Assembly (NCBI RefSeq): GCF_036226365.1
Contig: NZ_CP108462.1
Span: forward strand, 6,294,501 to 6,358,500
Reading direction: 5' to 3'
Length of the DNA stretch: 64,000 nucleotides
From: Streptomyces sp. NBC_01262
Lineage (GTDB): Bacteria; Actinomycetota; Actinomycetes; Streptomycetales; Streptomycetaceae
The notes below the pieces were generated by a model that saw only the letters and a program-made list of their open reading frames with translations, was not told the DNA's origin and searched no databases. Positions within the stretch are counted from its first letter, which is position 1. Each line of letters opens with the position of its first letter. The position numbers and the translations under genes are program-made. Of the stretch, positions 55,535 to 63,891 are shown piece by piece.

Positions 55535-55894
55535 CTACAGGTACAGCCCGGTGGAGTCCTCCGCGCCCTGTAGCCGCTCCGCGGCAACCGCGTGCAGATC
55601 GCGCTCGCGCATCAGGACGTACGCCGTGCCCCGCACCTCGACCTCGGCCCGGTCCTCCGGGTCGAAGAGCACCCGGTCGCCGACCTCCACCGTCCGGACG
55701 TTCTGGCCGACGGCGACCACCTCCGCCCAGGCCAGCCGCTTGCCGACGGCCGCCGTGGCGGGGATCAGGATGCCGCCGCCGGAGCGGCGCTCGCCCTCGG
55801 GGGAGTCGCTGCGCACGAGCACGCGGTCGTGCAGCATGCGGATGGGGAGCTTGTCATGGGACTCGCGTGCCGTATCGGTCTTGTTCGAACTCAC
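55535..55894 (-). CDS. GroES-like co-chaperonin homologue
   Basis: This 119-residue GroES-fold protein has IRMLHDRVLVRSDSPEGERR, SGGGILIPATAAVGKRLAWA, EVVAVGQNVRTVEVGDRVLF and ending AAERLQGAEDSTGLYL. It has the mobile loop region shifted and is not next to groEL, so it is a divergent paralogue of unknown partner. GTG 55894 has no clear ribosome binding site. Followed upstream by a DUF3618 gene on the same strand. Confidence 0.88.
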   Translation of the reverse strand: MSSNKTDTARESHDKLPIRMLHDRVLVRSDSPEGERRSGGGILIPATAAVGKRLAWAEVVAVGQNVRTVEVGDRVLFDPEDRAEVEVRGTAYVLMRERDLHAVAAERLQGAEDSTGLYL

Positions 55895-55904
55895 AGGTAC
55901 GACG

Positions 55905-56228
55905 TTACCGGCGTCGCCTGCGCAGTGAGAGCCCGGCCACCACCGCGACCACGGCCACCACGCCCACCGCGACCGGCACGATGCGGTCCAGTCGCGGGCT
56001 GCCGTCCTCCGAGGTGAAGTGGCCGCGGGCCTGCGTCACCGCCCGGTTCACCGCGACGTACGCCTGGCCGGCGGTGCGGTCGACGGCCGAGGCGACCTTG
56101 GCCTTGGTGTCGGCCGCGATGGTCTTCGGGTGCACGCGCACCGCGATCTCGTCCAGGGCCGCGGCGAGATCCTGCCGCCTGCGGACGATGTCCGCCTCGA
56201 TCTGCGCGGGGGTCCTCGCGTCCGACAC
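55905..56228 (-). CDS. DUF3618 membrane protein
   Basis: This 107-residue protein has the DUF3618 pattern ARTPAQIEADIVRRRQDLAA, ALDEIAVRVHPKTIAADTKA and a C-terminal helix VAVGVVAVVAVVAGLSLRRR. A tail-anchored membrane protein common in actinobacteria; function unknown. GTG 56228 has AAGGAG upstream. It precedes the GroES-like gene by ten bases. Confidence 0.9.
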   Translation of the reverse strand: MSDARTPAQIEADIVRRRQDLAAALDEIAVRVHPKTIAADTKAKVASAVDRTAGQAYVAVNRAVTQARGHFTSEDGSPRLDRIVPVAVGVVAVVAVVAGLSLRRRRR

Positions 56229-56341
56229 CGCAGCTCCTTCGTCAATCCGCCGGGTACCGTCCGCCCGGTACCGTGCAGACAGTCTGTCAGTCCGCACGAC
56301 CCGACGCCCGTCGGCACCCCCTTTCAGAGGAGTTGCACCCC

Positions 56342-56809
56342 ATGGCCGAGCGCCTCACCCCCGGCGATCCCGCCCCCGACTTCACCCTGCCCGACGCCGA
56401 CGGCAACGAGGTGTCCCTGTCCGGGCACAAGGGCCGCAAGGTCATCGTCTACTTCTACCCGGCCGCCCTGACCCCCGGCTGCACCAAGCAGGCCTGCGAC
56501 TTCACCGACAACCTCGACCTGCTGGCCTCGGCGGGCTACGACGTCATCGGGGTCTCGCCGGACAAGCCCGAGAAGCTCGCCAAGTTCCGGGAGAAGGAGT
56601 CCCTGAAGGTGACGCTGGTCGGCGACCCGGACAAGCAGGTGCTGGAGGCGTACGGCGCCTTCGGCGAGAAGAAGCTCTACGGCAAGACCGTCGTGGGCGT
56701 CATCCGCTCCACGGTGATCGTGGACGAGGCCGGGAACGTCGAGCACGCCTGGTACAACGTCAAGGCCACCGGGCATGTCGCCAAGCTCATCAAGGACCTC
56801 AAGCTCTGA
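56342..56809 (+). CDS. bcp: Thiol peroxidase, BCP/PrxQ type
   Basis: This 155-residue peroxiredoxin of the atypical 2-Cys BCP group has peroxidatic Cys47 in PAALTPGCTKQACDF and resolving Cys52 five residues later. It reduces peroxides in the cytoplasm with thioredoxin. GAGGAG precedes ATG 56342. Its 3' end overlaps the convergent aminotransferase gene by eleven bases. Confidence 0.95.
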   Translation: MAERLTPGDPAPDFTLPDADGNEVSLSGHKGRKVIVYFYPAALTPGCTKQACDFTDNLDLLASAGYDVIGVSPDKPEKLAKFREKESLKVTLVGDPDKQVLEAYGAFGEKKLYGKTVVGVIRSTVIVDEAGNVEHAWYNVKATGHVAKLIKDLKL

Positions 56810-57908
56810 GAGCCGCCCTGACCCGGTCCACCGCCCCGGCCGTCGTCGAGGCGTGCGCGGACAGTCGTACGGAGTCGGCGCGCACCGACGGGGTGACGTC
56901 ATGCGCGTGCAGCGTTTTGGCGACGGCCGCCGGGTCGGTGCCCGGGAGGCGGAAGGAGACGATGCCGGCGCGTTCGGCGGGCGTGACGGGGGAGAGGATC
57001 TCGCCGCCGGCCGCCCGGACGGCGTCGATGAGTTCGTCCACGCGCCGGGCGACATGCGCGGCGATGGCCCGCACGGTCACCGTCTCGACCAGCTCCAGCG
57101 CGGCGGCGAACGCGGCCGCCGTGACCGGGCTCAGGTTGGTGATGCTCCAGCGCAGCGCGTCCGGCGCGGCCGGGTGCTCGGTGTCGTCGAAGACGGCGAC
57201 GTCCTCGACGCCCGTCCAGCCGGTCAGCGTCGGCTCAAGCCGCTCCAGGGCCCGGTCGGACAGGGCGGCGAAGCCGGTGGCCCAGCCGGCCCGCAGCCAC
57301 TTCTGGCCGCCGGCCACGACCACGTCGGCCGCGTCCCAGGGGAGGTCGGCGACGCCGAAGGCCTGCATGGCGTCGACGATCAGCAGCCGGTCCTCGCCGA
57401 TGACCTCGCGGATGGCGGCGAGGTCGGCGCGGTAGCCCGTACGGAAGTCCACGGCGCTCAGCGACACGGCGACGACATCGTCGGTCAGGGCCTTGCCGAC
57501 GGCCTCCGGGGTGGGCGCGCCGTCGAGCCAGCGGGGCTCGGCGCGGCCGAGGGCGGCCGTGCGGCGCCACGGGTAGTGGTTGGCCGGGAAGTCGGCGGCG
57601 GGGACCAGGACGGTGCCCTCGGGGATGCCGAAGGCCGCGTGGAACAGCCCGGTGGAGGCGTTCGGCAGCAACGCGACATGCGCAGGGCCGGTTCCCGCCA
57701 GGCGGGCCGCCGCCGCGCGGGCGCGGGGTTCGGCCAGCATCAACTCGTTGACAGTGGTGTGGCCGGCCTGCGCGGACCGCGCGAGGGCGGCGGCGGTCGC
57801 GTCGAGGACGTCGCGGGAGGGCGGTCCGAAGCGGGCGAAGTCCAGATAGCCCTCGGGTTCGCTGAAGTGCTCGGCGTATCCGGGCAGTCCGCCGGCCTGG
57901 CTGGTCAT
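56799..57908 (-). CDS. Class V aminotransferase-like PLP enzyme
   Basis: This 369-residue PLP-dependent enzyme of the aminotransferase class V/cysteine desulfurase fold has LLIVDAMQAFGVADLPWDAA with the pyridine-binding Asp and VVVAGGQKWLRAGWATGF with the PLP Lys. It lacks an obvious catalytic Cys of desulfurases, so an aminotransferase or kynureninase-like role is more likely. The substrate is unknown. ATG 57908 overlaps the stop of the upstream SGNH gene by two bases, so the two are coupled. Confidence 0.88.
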   Translation of the reverse strand: MTSQAGGLPGYAEHFSEPEGYLDFARFGPPSRDVLDATAAALARSAQAGHTTVNELMLAEPRARAAAARLAGTGPAHVALLPNASTGLFHAAFGIPEGTVLVPAADFPANHYPWRRTAALGRAEPRWLDGAPTPEAVGKALTDDVVAVSLSAVDFRTGYRADLAAIREVIGEDRLLIVDAMQAFGVADLPWDAADVVVAGGQKWLRAGWATGFAALSDRALERLEPTLTGWTGVEDVAVFDDTEHPAAPDALRWSITNLSPVTAAAFAAALELVETVTVRAIAAHVARRVDELIDAVRAAGGEILSPVTPAERAGIVSFRLPGTDPAAVAKTLHAHDVTPSVRADSVRLSAHASTTAGAVDRVRAALRA

Positions 57909-59185
57909 GCGTTCGCTTTCCCGTCGCTCTTGAGGGTGCCGAGCTGGACCGCGTCGGCCATGGCCTGGTACCCGGCGTTGTTGGGGTTCAGATGGTCCCC
58001 GGAGTCGTAGCGGCCCAGCAGCCGCGCCGGCCGGCGCGGGTCGCGGAGCACCTTGTCGAAGTCGACGACGTCATCGAAGATCACGCCGCTCCGGATCTCC
58101 TGGTTGATCTTCTGCCGTACGGCCTCCACGGCGGCGCTGTACCCCGCGTGGCCCTGCACGGGCGCCAGCGTGGCCCCGACGACGCGCAGCCCCTGCGCAT
58201 GCGCGTGGTGGACGATCGCGCGCAGGCCGTCGATGACGAACGCGGGCTCCGTCTGGCGCGGCGCGCGCAGGATGTCGTTGATCCCCAGCTGCACGACCAG
58301 CGTCCTGGCCCCGGTCGCGCCGAGCGCGTCGCGGCTCAGGCGGTTGAGGCCGCCGGGGTCGAAGTCGTTGGATTCGTCGAGCAGGATCCGGTTGCCGCTC
58401 AGTCCGGCGTTGAGAACGCCCATGCGCAGGCCGGAATTGAGCATGCGCATCGCGAGGTCGTCGGTCCAGCGCCGGTTCGCGCCGACGGTGGACGCGACGC
58501 CGTTGGTGATCGAGTCGCCCAGCACCACGACCGCGCCGTCGGCCCGGCGCGTGAAGACGTCCACCCCGGTGACGTAGCGCCAGTACAGGTTCTGCCCGAC
58601 GAAGGCCGCCCCGCTGGTCTGCGCGGTGTGCTCGCCGCGCGCGGTGTACGAGATCTGGCGGGCGTCGCGGTGGTATGTCACCGGGCCCGACGCGGTCGGC
58701 GAGTACGTCGTGACCAGCAGGTCCGCCGAATCCGGCACCGCGAGCTGCGCGGCGTCGCTCACCACGCTCCCGCCCGCCGGTATCACCGCCTCGGCGCCGC
58801 CCGCGAACGTCAGCGCGCGCATGCTGTCCGCCTTCGCCACCGGGCTGCCCGCGCTCGCCGCGACCGCGACCGTGGCATGGCTGATCACCAGCGGCCGCGT
58901 ACCGAACGTGTTCGCCAGCCGCACCCGCGCCGCCGTCCCCCCGACGCTGGCGTGCACCACATTGCGTATCGACGTCCCCGGAAACCCCTTCGCGGTCCCC
59001 GGCTCCCCGCCCACCGCCGCCGTCTCCCACGTCCCCACCCACGCCCCGCTCGGCGAGGACTGCCCGGCCGGCGTCACGCGCGCGGACGTGTCGCCGCGGC
59101 CCACCACGACGAGGATCGCGATCGACACGAGCGCGACCAGCGCGGCGAGCGCTGCCAGCAGGGCGTAACCGGTGGATCTGGCCAA
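57905..59185 (-). CDS. Secreted SGNH/GDSL hydrolase
   Basis: This 426-residue exported esterase/lipase of the SGNH superfamily has a signal anchor (ALLAALAALVALVSIAILVV), Ser in VVVLGDSITNGVAS (block I GDS), SGNR block III in GLSGNRILL, Asn in QLGINDIL and Asp-His in YDSGDHLNPNNAG. It would cleave acyl esters or carbohydrate O-acyl groups outside the cell. Start TTG 59185 has GAGGAGA. It forms a two-gene unit with the class V aminotransferase. Confidence 0.91.
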   Translation of the reverse strand: MARSTGYALLAALAALVALVSIAILVVVGRGDTSARVTPAGQSSPSGAWVGTWETAAVGGEPGTAKGFPGTSIRNVVHASVGGTAARVRLANTFGTRPLVISHATVAVAASAGSPVAKADSMRALTFAGGAEAVIPAGGSVVSDAAQLAVPDSADLLVTTYSPTASGPVTYHRDARQISYTARGEHTAQTSGAAFVGQNLYWRYVTGVDVFTRRADGAVVVLGDSITNGVASTVGANRRWTDDLAMRMLNSGLRMGVLNAGLSGNRILLDESNDFDPGGLNRLSRDALGATGARTLVVQLGINDILRAPRQTEPAFVIDGLRAIVHHAHAQGLRVVGATLAPVQGHAGYSAAVEAVRQKINQEIRSGVIFDDVVDFDKVLRDPRRPARLLGRYDSGDHLNPNNAGYQAMADAVQLGTLKSDGKANA

Positions 59186-59291
59186 GCGAAGAGTCTCCTC
59201 GGACGACGGGAACCTGTTGTTCGTTCCATCAGTGAGTGTGGCGTGGAGAATACGCGGGAGTAGTGGGCGCCCTGAAATGAGAGCGGCAGAA

Positions 59292-60572
59292 ATGACCGAA
59301 CCGGCCGGAGCATTTTCCTACAGTGCCGCCGACGAGGAGAAGCGGCGCGGTGTACGCCGCATGAAGGTGCTGGCGACCGGGCTGTTGCTGGTGGCGACGC
59401 TGGTGTACGCGCTCGCGAAGTGGGCCGATTCCGCCGGGGCGGGACCGTGGGCCGGGTATGTGGCGGCGGCGGCGGAGGCGGGGATGGTCGGCGCGATGGC
59501 GGACTGGTTCGCGGTGACGGCGCTGTTCAGGCGGCCGTTGGGGCTGCCGATTCCGCACACGGCGATCATTCCGACGAAGAAGGACGCGCTGGGGCGCAGC
59601 CTCGGCGACTTCGTGGGGGACAACTTCCTGTCGGAGCACGTCGTGCGCACCCGCCTGCGGGCCGTCGGGATCGGCTCGCGGCTGGGACGGTGGCTGGAGG
59701 AGCCGGACCACGCGGACCGGGTGACCGAGCAGGCGGCGGCGGCGCTGCGCGGGGCGCTGACGGTGCTGCGGGACTCCGATGTGCAGGCGGTGGTCGGCGA
59801 GGCGATCACTCGGCGGGCGGAGGCGCAGGAGATCGCGCCGGGGATAGGGAAGATGCTGGAGCGGATCGTCGCGGACCAGGGGCACCGGCGGGTGGTGGAC
59901 CTGGTGTGCGTACGGGCTCATGACTGGCTGGTCGAGCACGGCGACTCGGTGATGGACGCGGTGCAGGGCGGCGCCCCCGGCTGGACGCCGCGCTTCGTGG
60001 ACCGCAGGGTCGGGGAGCGGGTCTACAAGGAACTGGTGCGCTTCACCGCCGAGATGCGGGACATGCCCGATCACCCGGCGCGCGGCGCCGTGGACCGCTT
60101 CCTGCGGGACTTCGCGGTCGAGCTGCAGTCCGACCCCGACACGCGGGCGCGGGTGGAACGGCTGAAAAAGGACCTCCTGGCGCGGGGCGAGGTCCAGGAC
60201 CTCATCGAGTCCGCCTGGAGCGCCGTGCGCGGCATGGTCGTGGCCGCGGCCGGCGACGAGCGCAGCGAACTGCGTCTGCGGGCGCGGGCCTCGCTGCTGT
60301 CGCTGGGGGCGCGGATGGCCCAGGACCCGGCGCTCACCGGCAAGGTGGACGGCTGGCTGGAGGACGCGGCCACGTATGTCGTGACGACCTACCAGGGCGA
60401 GATCACCTCCCTCATCACGGACACCATCGCCGGCTGGGACGCCGACCAGACCACCCGCAAGATCGAGGCGAACGTCGGACGGGACCTGCAGTTCATCCGC
60501 ATCAACGGCACGGTGGTCGGAGCGCTGGCGGGGCTGGCGATCTACGCGCTGTCCCGGCTCGTGGCGGGGTAA
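59292..60572 (+). CDS. DUF445 membrane protein (YjiN-like)
   Basis: This 426-residue protein has an N-terminal hydrophobic hairpin (KVLATGLLLVATLVYALAKW and the GMVGAMADWFAVTALFRRPL signature of DUF445), a long helical middle and a C-terminal anchor (INGTVVGALAGLAIYALSRL). The family is thought to hold the domain next to the membrane; function unknown. ATG 59292 (GAGAG upstream) or 59277 (MRAAEM) both possible. Confidence 0.9.
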   Translation: MTEPAGAFSYSAADEEKRRGVRRMKVLATGLLLVATLVYALAKWADSAGAGPWAGYVAAAAEAGMVGAMADWFAVTALFRRPLGLPIPHTAIIPTKKDALGRSLGDFVGDNFLSEHVVRTRLRAVGIGSRLGRWLEEPDHADRVTEQAAAALRGALTVLRDSDVQAVVGEAITRRAEAQEIAPGIGKMLERIVADQGHRRVVDLVCVRAHDWLVEHGDSVMDAVQGGAPGWTPRFVDRRVGERVYKELVRFTAEMRDMPDHPARGAVDRFLRDFAVELQSDPDTRARVERLKKDLLARGEVQDLIESAWSAVRGMVVAAAGDERSELRLRARASLLSLGARMAQDPALTGKVDGWLEDAATYVVTTYQGEITSLITDTIAGWDADQTTRKIEANVGRDLQFIRINGTVVGALAGLAIYALSRLVAG

Positions 60573-60604
60573 GGGCATTTCAATCTGACGGCACGTCACT
60601 TATC

Positions 60605-61315
60605 GTGCTCCGGGTGAGATGGCAAGGACGGGCCCTGTGGGGTCTCGGCGAGGCGGCGGTGACCTTCGGTGTCGTCGTCCTGCTGCTGGTCGCCCACCAG
60701 CTGTGGTGGACGAACCTGCGGGATCACGCCTCCGCCCAGCGCCGGGTGCAGCAGCTGGAGCGGGCGTGGGGCGCGGGCGACGGCGCCCGTGCGGCTTCGC
60801 CGGCGGCCGATACATCGGATCAATCCGCCCCTGCCCGGACCGCGACCGACGGCACCGCGACCGCCTCCCAGGGGTACGCCGTGCTACGCATCCCCCGCCT
60901 CGGCGTCACCGCCCCCGTCGCCGAGGGCATCAGCAAGGCCAGGGTCCTCAACCACGGTTACGTGGGCCACTACCCCCGCACCGCCCAGCCCGGCCAGCCC
61001 GGCAACTTCGCGGTGGCCGGGCACCGCAACACCCATGGCGAGCCCTTCCGCCATCTCGACCGCCTCCGGGTCGGCGACACCGTCAGCGTCGAGACGGCCA
61101 CCGCCCGCTTCACGTACGTCGTCGTGCGGACCCTGGCCCGGACCTCCGCCCAGGACGGCACCGTGGTCGCGCCGGTGCCGTACAGCAGCTTCCACCGCTC
61201 GGCCCGCCTGAGCGGGCGGGGGTACTACATCACGCTCACGACCTGCACGCCCGCCTTCACCTCCCGCTACCGGCTGGTGGTCTGGGGGCAGCTGACGTCC
61301 GCGCAGGTACGGTGA
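60605..61315 (+). CDS. srtE: Class E sortase
   Basis: This 236-residue membrane-anchored transpeptidase is of the actinobacterial class E type, which attaches LAxTG-type surface proteins such as long chaplins in Streptomyces. It has an N-terminal helix (VTFGVVVLLLVAHQLWW), a disordered Ala/Thr linker, catalytic His in AVAGHRNTHGEPF (near 140), Cys in YITLTTCTPAF (near 213) and Arg in TSRYRLVVWGQL. GTG 60605 (GTG 60614 possible). Substrates are not adjacent. Confidence 0.92.
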   Translation: MLRVRWQGRALWGLGEAAVTFGVVVLLLVAHQLWWTNLRDHASAQRRVQQLERAWGAGDGARAASPAADTSDQSAPARTATDGTATASQGYAVLRIPRLGVTAPVAEGISKARVLNHGYVGHYPRTAQPGQPGNFAVAGHRNTHGEPFRHLDRLRVGDTVSVETATARFTYVVVRTLARTSAQDGTVVAPVPYSSFHRSARLSGRGYYITLTTCTPAFTSRYRLVVWGQLTSAQVR

Positions 61316-61436
61316 CCGCAACGGTGACCAGAGTGTGGTCAGGGGCTTGCGCGGGCGAGGCCGGGCTCGGAGGATCTGACAAGACCTCCGATGACCGTCC
61401 TCGTCGGGGTGATGCCGAATATGAACGGAGTGTCCT

Positions 61437-62291
61437 GTGAAGCTGCTGCGAGCCGGAGCCGCCGGGGCCGAGCGCCCCGCACTGCTGGACGGCGACGGGG
61501 TCCTGCGCGACCTGTCGGCCCTGGTGACCGACATCGACGGGACGCTGCTCGCCGACGAGGCCGCCCTCGCGCGCATCCGCGAGGAGGAGGCGGCCGGGAC
61601 GCTGCCCGCGCTCGATGCGGACCTGCGGGTCGGGCCGCCGCTGGGCCGGATCGGGAAGATCGTCTGCATCGGGCTCAACTACCACGACCACGCCAGGGAG
61701 ACCGGCTCGCCGATCCCGGCCGAGCCGATCCTGTTCATGAAGGCCCCGGACACCGTCGTCGGGCCCGAGGACACCGTGCTGGTGCCGCGCGGCAGCGAGA
61801 AGACCGACTGGGAGGTCGAGCTGGCGGTCGTGATCGGGCGGGAGCTGCGCTACGCGGCGTCGGCGCAGGAAGCGCTGGCCGCGGTCGCGGGCTACGCGAT
61901 CGCGCACGACGTGTCCGAGCGCGCGTTCCAGATCGAGCGCGGCGGCCAGTGGGACAAGGGCAAGAACTGCGAGACCTTCAATCCGCTCGGGCCCTGGCTG
62001 GTCACGGCCGACGAGGTGCCCGATCCGCAGGCGCTCGGCCTGCGGCTGTGGGTCAACGGCGAGCTGAAGCAGAACGGCGACACCGCCGACCAGATCTTCC
62101 CGGTGGCGGAAGTCGTGCGGTACCTCAGCCAGTTCATGACCCTGTACCCGGGCGACGTCATCAACACCGGCACCCCGGCGGGCGTGGCCCTCGGGCACCC
62201 CGACCCCAAGCCGTATCTGAGGGCGGGCGATGTGGTCGAGCTGGAGATCGACGGGCTCGGGCGGCAGCGCCAGGTGTTCAAGAGCGCCTAG
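61437..62291 (+). CDS. Fumarylacetoacetate hydrolase family enzyme
   Basis: This 284-residue FAH-family enzyme acts on 2-hydroxymuconate-type or oxaloacetate-like ketones (hydratase, isomerase or decarboxylase). Core motifs: GKIVCIGLNYHDHARETGSP, PILFMKAPDTVVGPEDTVLV, SEKTDWEVELAVVIGREL and GQWDKGKNCETFNPLGPWLV. GTG 61437 with ACGGAG. It lies alone between the two sortase genes, with sortase F convergent. Confidence 0.9.
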   Translation: MKLLRAGAAGAERPALLDGDGVLRDLSALVTDIDGTLLADEAALARIREEEAAGTLPALDADLRVGPPLGRIGKIVCIGLNYHDHARETGSPIPAEPILFMKAPDTVVGPEDTVLVPRGSEKTDWEVELAVVIGRELRYAASAQEALAAVAGYAIAHDVSERAFQIERGGQWDKGKNCETFNPLGPWLVTADEVPDPQALGLRLWVNGELKQNGDTADQIFPVAEVVRYLSQFMTLYPGDVINTGTPAGVALGHPDPKPYLRAGDVVELEIDGLGRQRQVFKSA

Positions 62292-62303
62292 GCCAGGGCC
62301 TGG

Positions 62304-63014
62304 TCAAGAGAGGGTCGTGCTTCCCGTCAGCGCCGCGTAGACCACGACATTGGCCGAATAGGCCTGCTTCGCGCGGTCGAAGACCCCGCCGCAGGTGATG
62401 AGGCGGAGCTCGGGGCGGCCGTCGGAGCCGTAGACGCGGTCGGGGCGGAAGCCGGCCTTGTCGATGACCTGGATGGCCTCGACGGTGAATTCGGCGACGG
62501 TGCCGTCGGTGCGGGTGACATTGACCAGAGCGCCGGGGGCGACCGTGCTGAGGGCGTAGAAGACGGCCGGCCGGGTCGTGGTGTCGACGTGGCCGACGAT
62601 GACGGCCGCGCCCTCGGCGCCGGGCGCGGGGCCGGCGCCGTACCAGCCGGCGACGTCGGGGGTGTCGTACGGCGGGGGCTCGACGGCGCCGTCGGTGGTG
62701 AGGCCGCGTACGACGACGGGGGCGTCGATGCCGACCGAGGGGATGCCGACGCGGACCGGCCGGGCGGACGGCAGCGGCAGGTGCGGGGCGTAGACGGCGG
62801 CCGGGCGCCCGCCGTTGCCGCCGTCGCCGTTGGCGGCGGTGACGGCGGACGGGGTGGAGGCGGCAAAGTCCGGGCCTTCGAGGTGCACGTAGCCCTTGAC
62901 CCAGGCGACGAGCAGGATCAGCGCGGCCGCGTAGCCCGCGAGGGTCCGGCCCCGGCCGCGCAGGCCGCCCAGAGCTCGTAGACCTCGTATCAGCGACGCT
63001 GTTACCGACGCCAC
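62304..63014 (-). CDS. srtF: Class F sortase
   Basis: This 236-residue membrane-anchored sortase of class F has an N-terminal helix (TLAGYAAALILLVAWVKGY), catalytic His142 in VIVGHVDTTTRP, Cys208 in LRLITCGGVFD and Arg in GGVFDRAKQA. GTG 63014 with GAGGACC. It directly follows a gene for a glycine-rich surface protein on the same strand (12 bp), so the two may work together. Confidence 0.9.
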   Translation of the reverse strand: MASVTASLIRGLRALGGLRGRGRTLAGYAAALILLVAWVKGYVHLEGPDFAASTPSAVTAANGDGGNGGRPAAVYAPHLPLPSARPVRVGIPSVGIDAPVVVRGLTTDGAVEPPPYDTPDVAGWYGAGPAPGAEGAAVIVGHVDTTTRPAVFYALSTVAPGALVNVTRTDGTVAEFTVEAIQVIDKAGFRPDRVYGSDGRPELRLITCGGVFDRAKQAYSANVVVYAALTGSTTLS

Positions 63015-63026
63015 GGCGGCCGGTCC

Positions 63027-63782
63027 TCAGTCCTGGTCGCGGCCGCGACGGCGGCGGTGCAGGGCGAGCCCGGCGACCCCGGCCACGGTGAGCACGCCGG
63101 CGGCCACGGCGGCCGGGACACCGGCCTCGTGCGGCTGCCGCGCGGCGGTGTCGGCGGCGGTGTCGTCGACGGTCAGCTTCGCCGTGCCGCCACCGCCGGC
63201 CGGTACCGGTGCGATGGGCGTGGACGGCACCTCGGCCCAGGGCTTTTCCCCGGCGCCACCGCCGCCGCCGGCTCCGCCGCCCCCGCCCCACTGGTTCTCG
63301 GCGCCGCCGTTTCCGCCCCCGCCGCCCCACTGCTTCTCGCCGCCCCCGCCCCCGCCTGCGCCACCTCCGCCGCTGCCCCACTGCTTGCCGTCGCCGCCAT
63401 GGCCGCCGCCCCCGCTGCCGATCGTCAGCTGGCCCTGCGCCGCGCGCGGCAGGCCGTCGCAGTTGACGTAGACCGGGTAGGACCCGACGCTCGCGCTGGA
63501 GCTGATGACCGCCTCGGCGAACAGTCCGCCGTCCGCCGCCGGGGCGAGCTTGACGGTGGACACGAAGGCCGTGGAGCTGACGGTGCCGGTGACGGCCCGT
63601 CCGCAGGACTGCGTACGGATGTCCAGGTCACCGCCGGGGGAGATGACGGCCGGGGTGAGGGTCATGGCCTCCTGGCCCTGGCCGCCCGGCCCGGGATAGG
63701 CCGCGCTGGCGGGCGGTGCGCAGAGCGAGAACAGTGCCACCGCCCCGGCGGCGGCGTACAGCGGGATTCGGACAGAGCCCAT
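63027..63782 (-). CDS. Glycine-rich surface/exported protein
   Basis: This 251-residue exported protein has a signal peptide (VRIPLYAAAGAVALFSLCAP ... ASA), a beta-rich N-terminal domain with two Cys (TQSCGRAV and VNCDGLPR), a low-complexity middle of repeated GGGG-x-KQW/NQW-type glycine repeats and a C-terminal helix (AAVAAGVLTVAGVAGLALHR) ending RRRRGRDQD. The ending is a membrane anchor like that of sortase substrates, but I see no LPxTG or LAxTG box. ATG 63782 has GGAGG upstream. Operon with sortase F. Confidence 0.78.
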   Translation of the reverse strand: MGSVRIPLYAAAGAVALFSLCAPPASAAYPGPGGQGQEAMTLTPAVISPGGDLDIRTQSCGRAVTGTVSSTAFVSTVKLAPAADGGLFAEAVISSSASVGSYPVYVNCDGLPRAAQGQLTIGSGGGGHGGDGKQWGSGGGGAGGGGGGEKQWGGGGGNGGAENQWGGGGGAGGGGGAGEKPWAEVPSTPIAPVPAGGGGTAKLTVDDTAADTAARQPHEAGVPAAVAAGVLTVAGVAGLALHRRRRGRDQD

Positions 63783-63891
63783 GGCGAACAACCTCCAGTC
63801 ATCCGGGCTCACGTCATCACCCGGTATGTCGAAGGTCCGTCGCCGGGCGGGTCACCGCACCCCGGGATGGTCCGTACGAGTCAGCGCGGCC

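Noticed and set aside
62292-62303. Terminal-repeat-like GGCCAGGGCCTGG after the FAH gene
   Set aside because: Too short and lacks the CCGGGCGATC part of the element ends.
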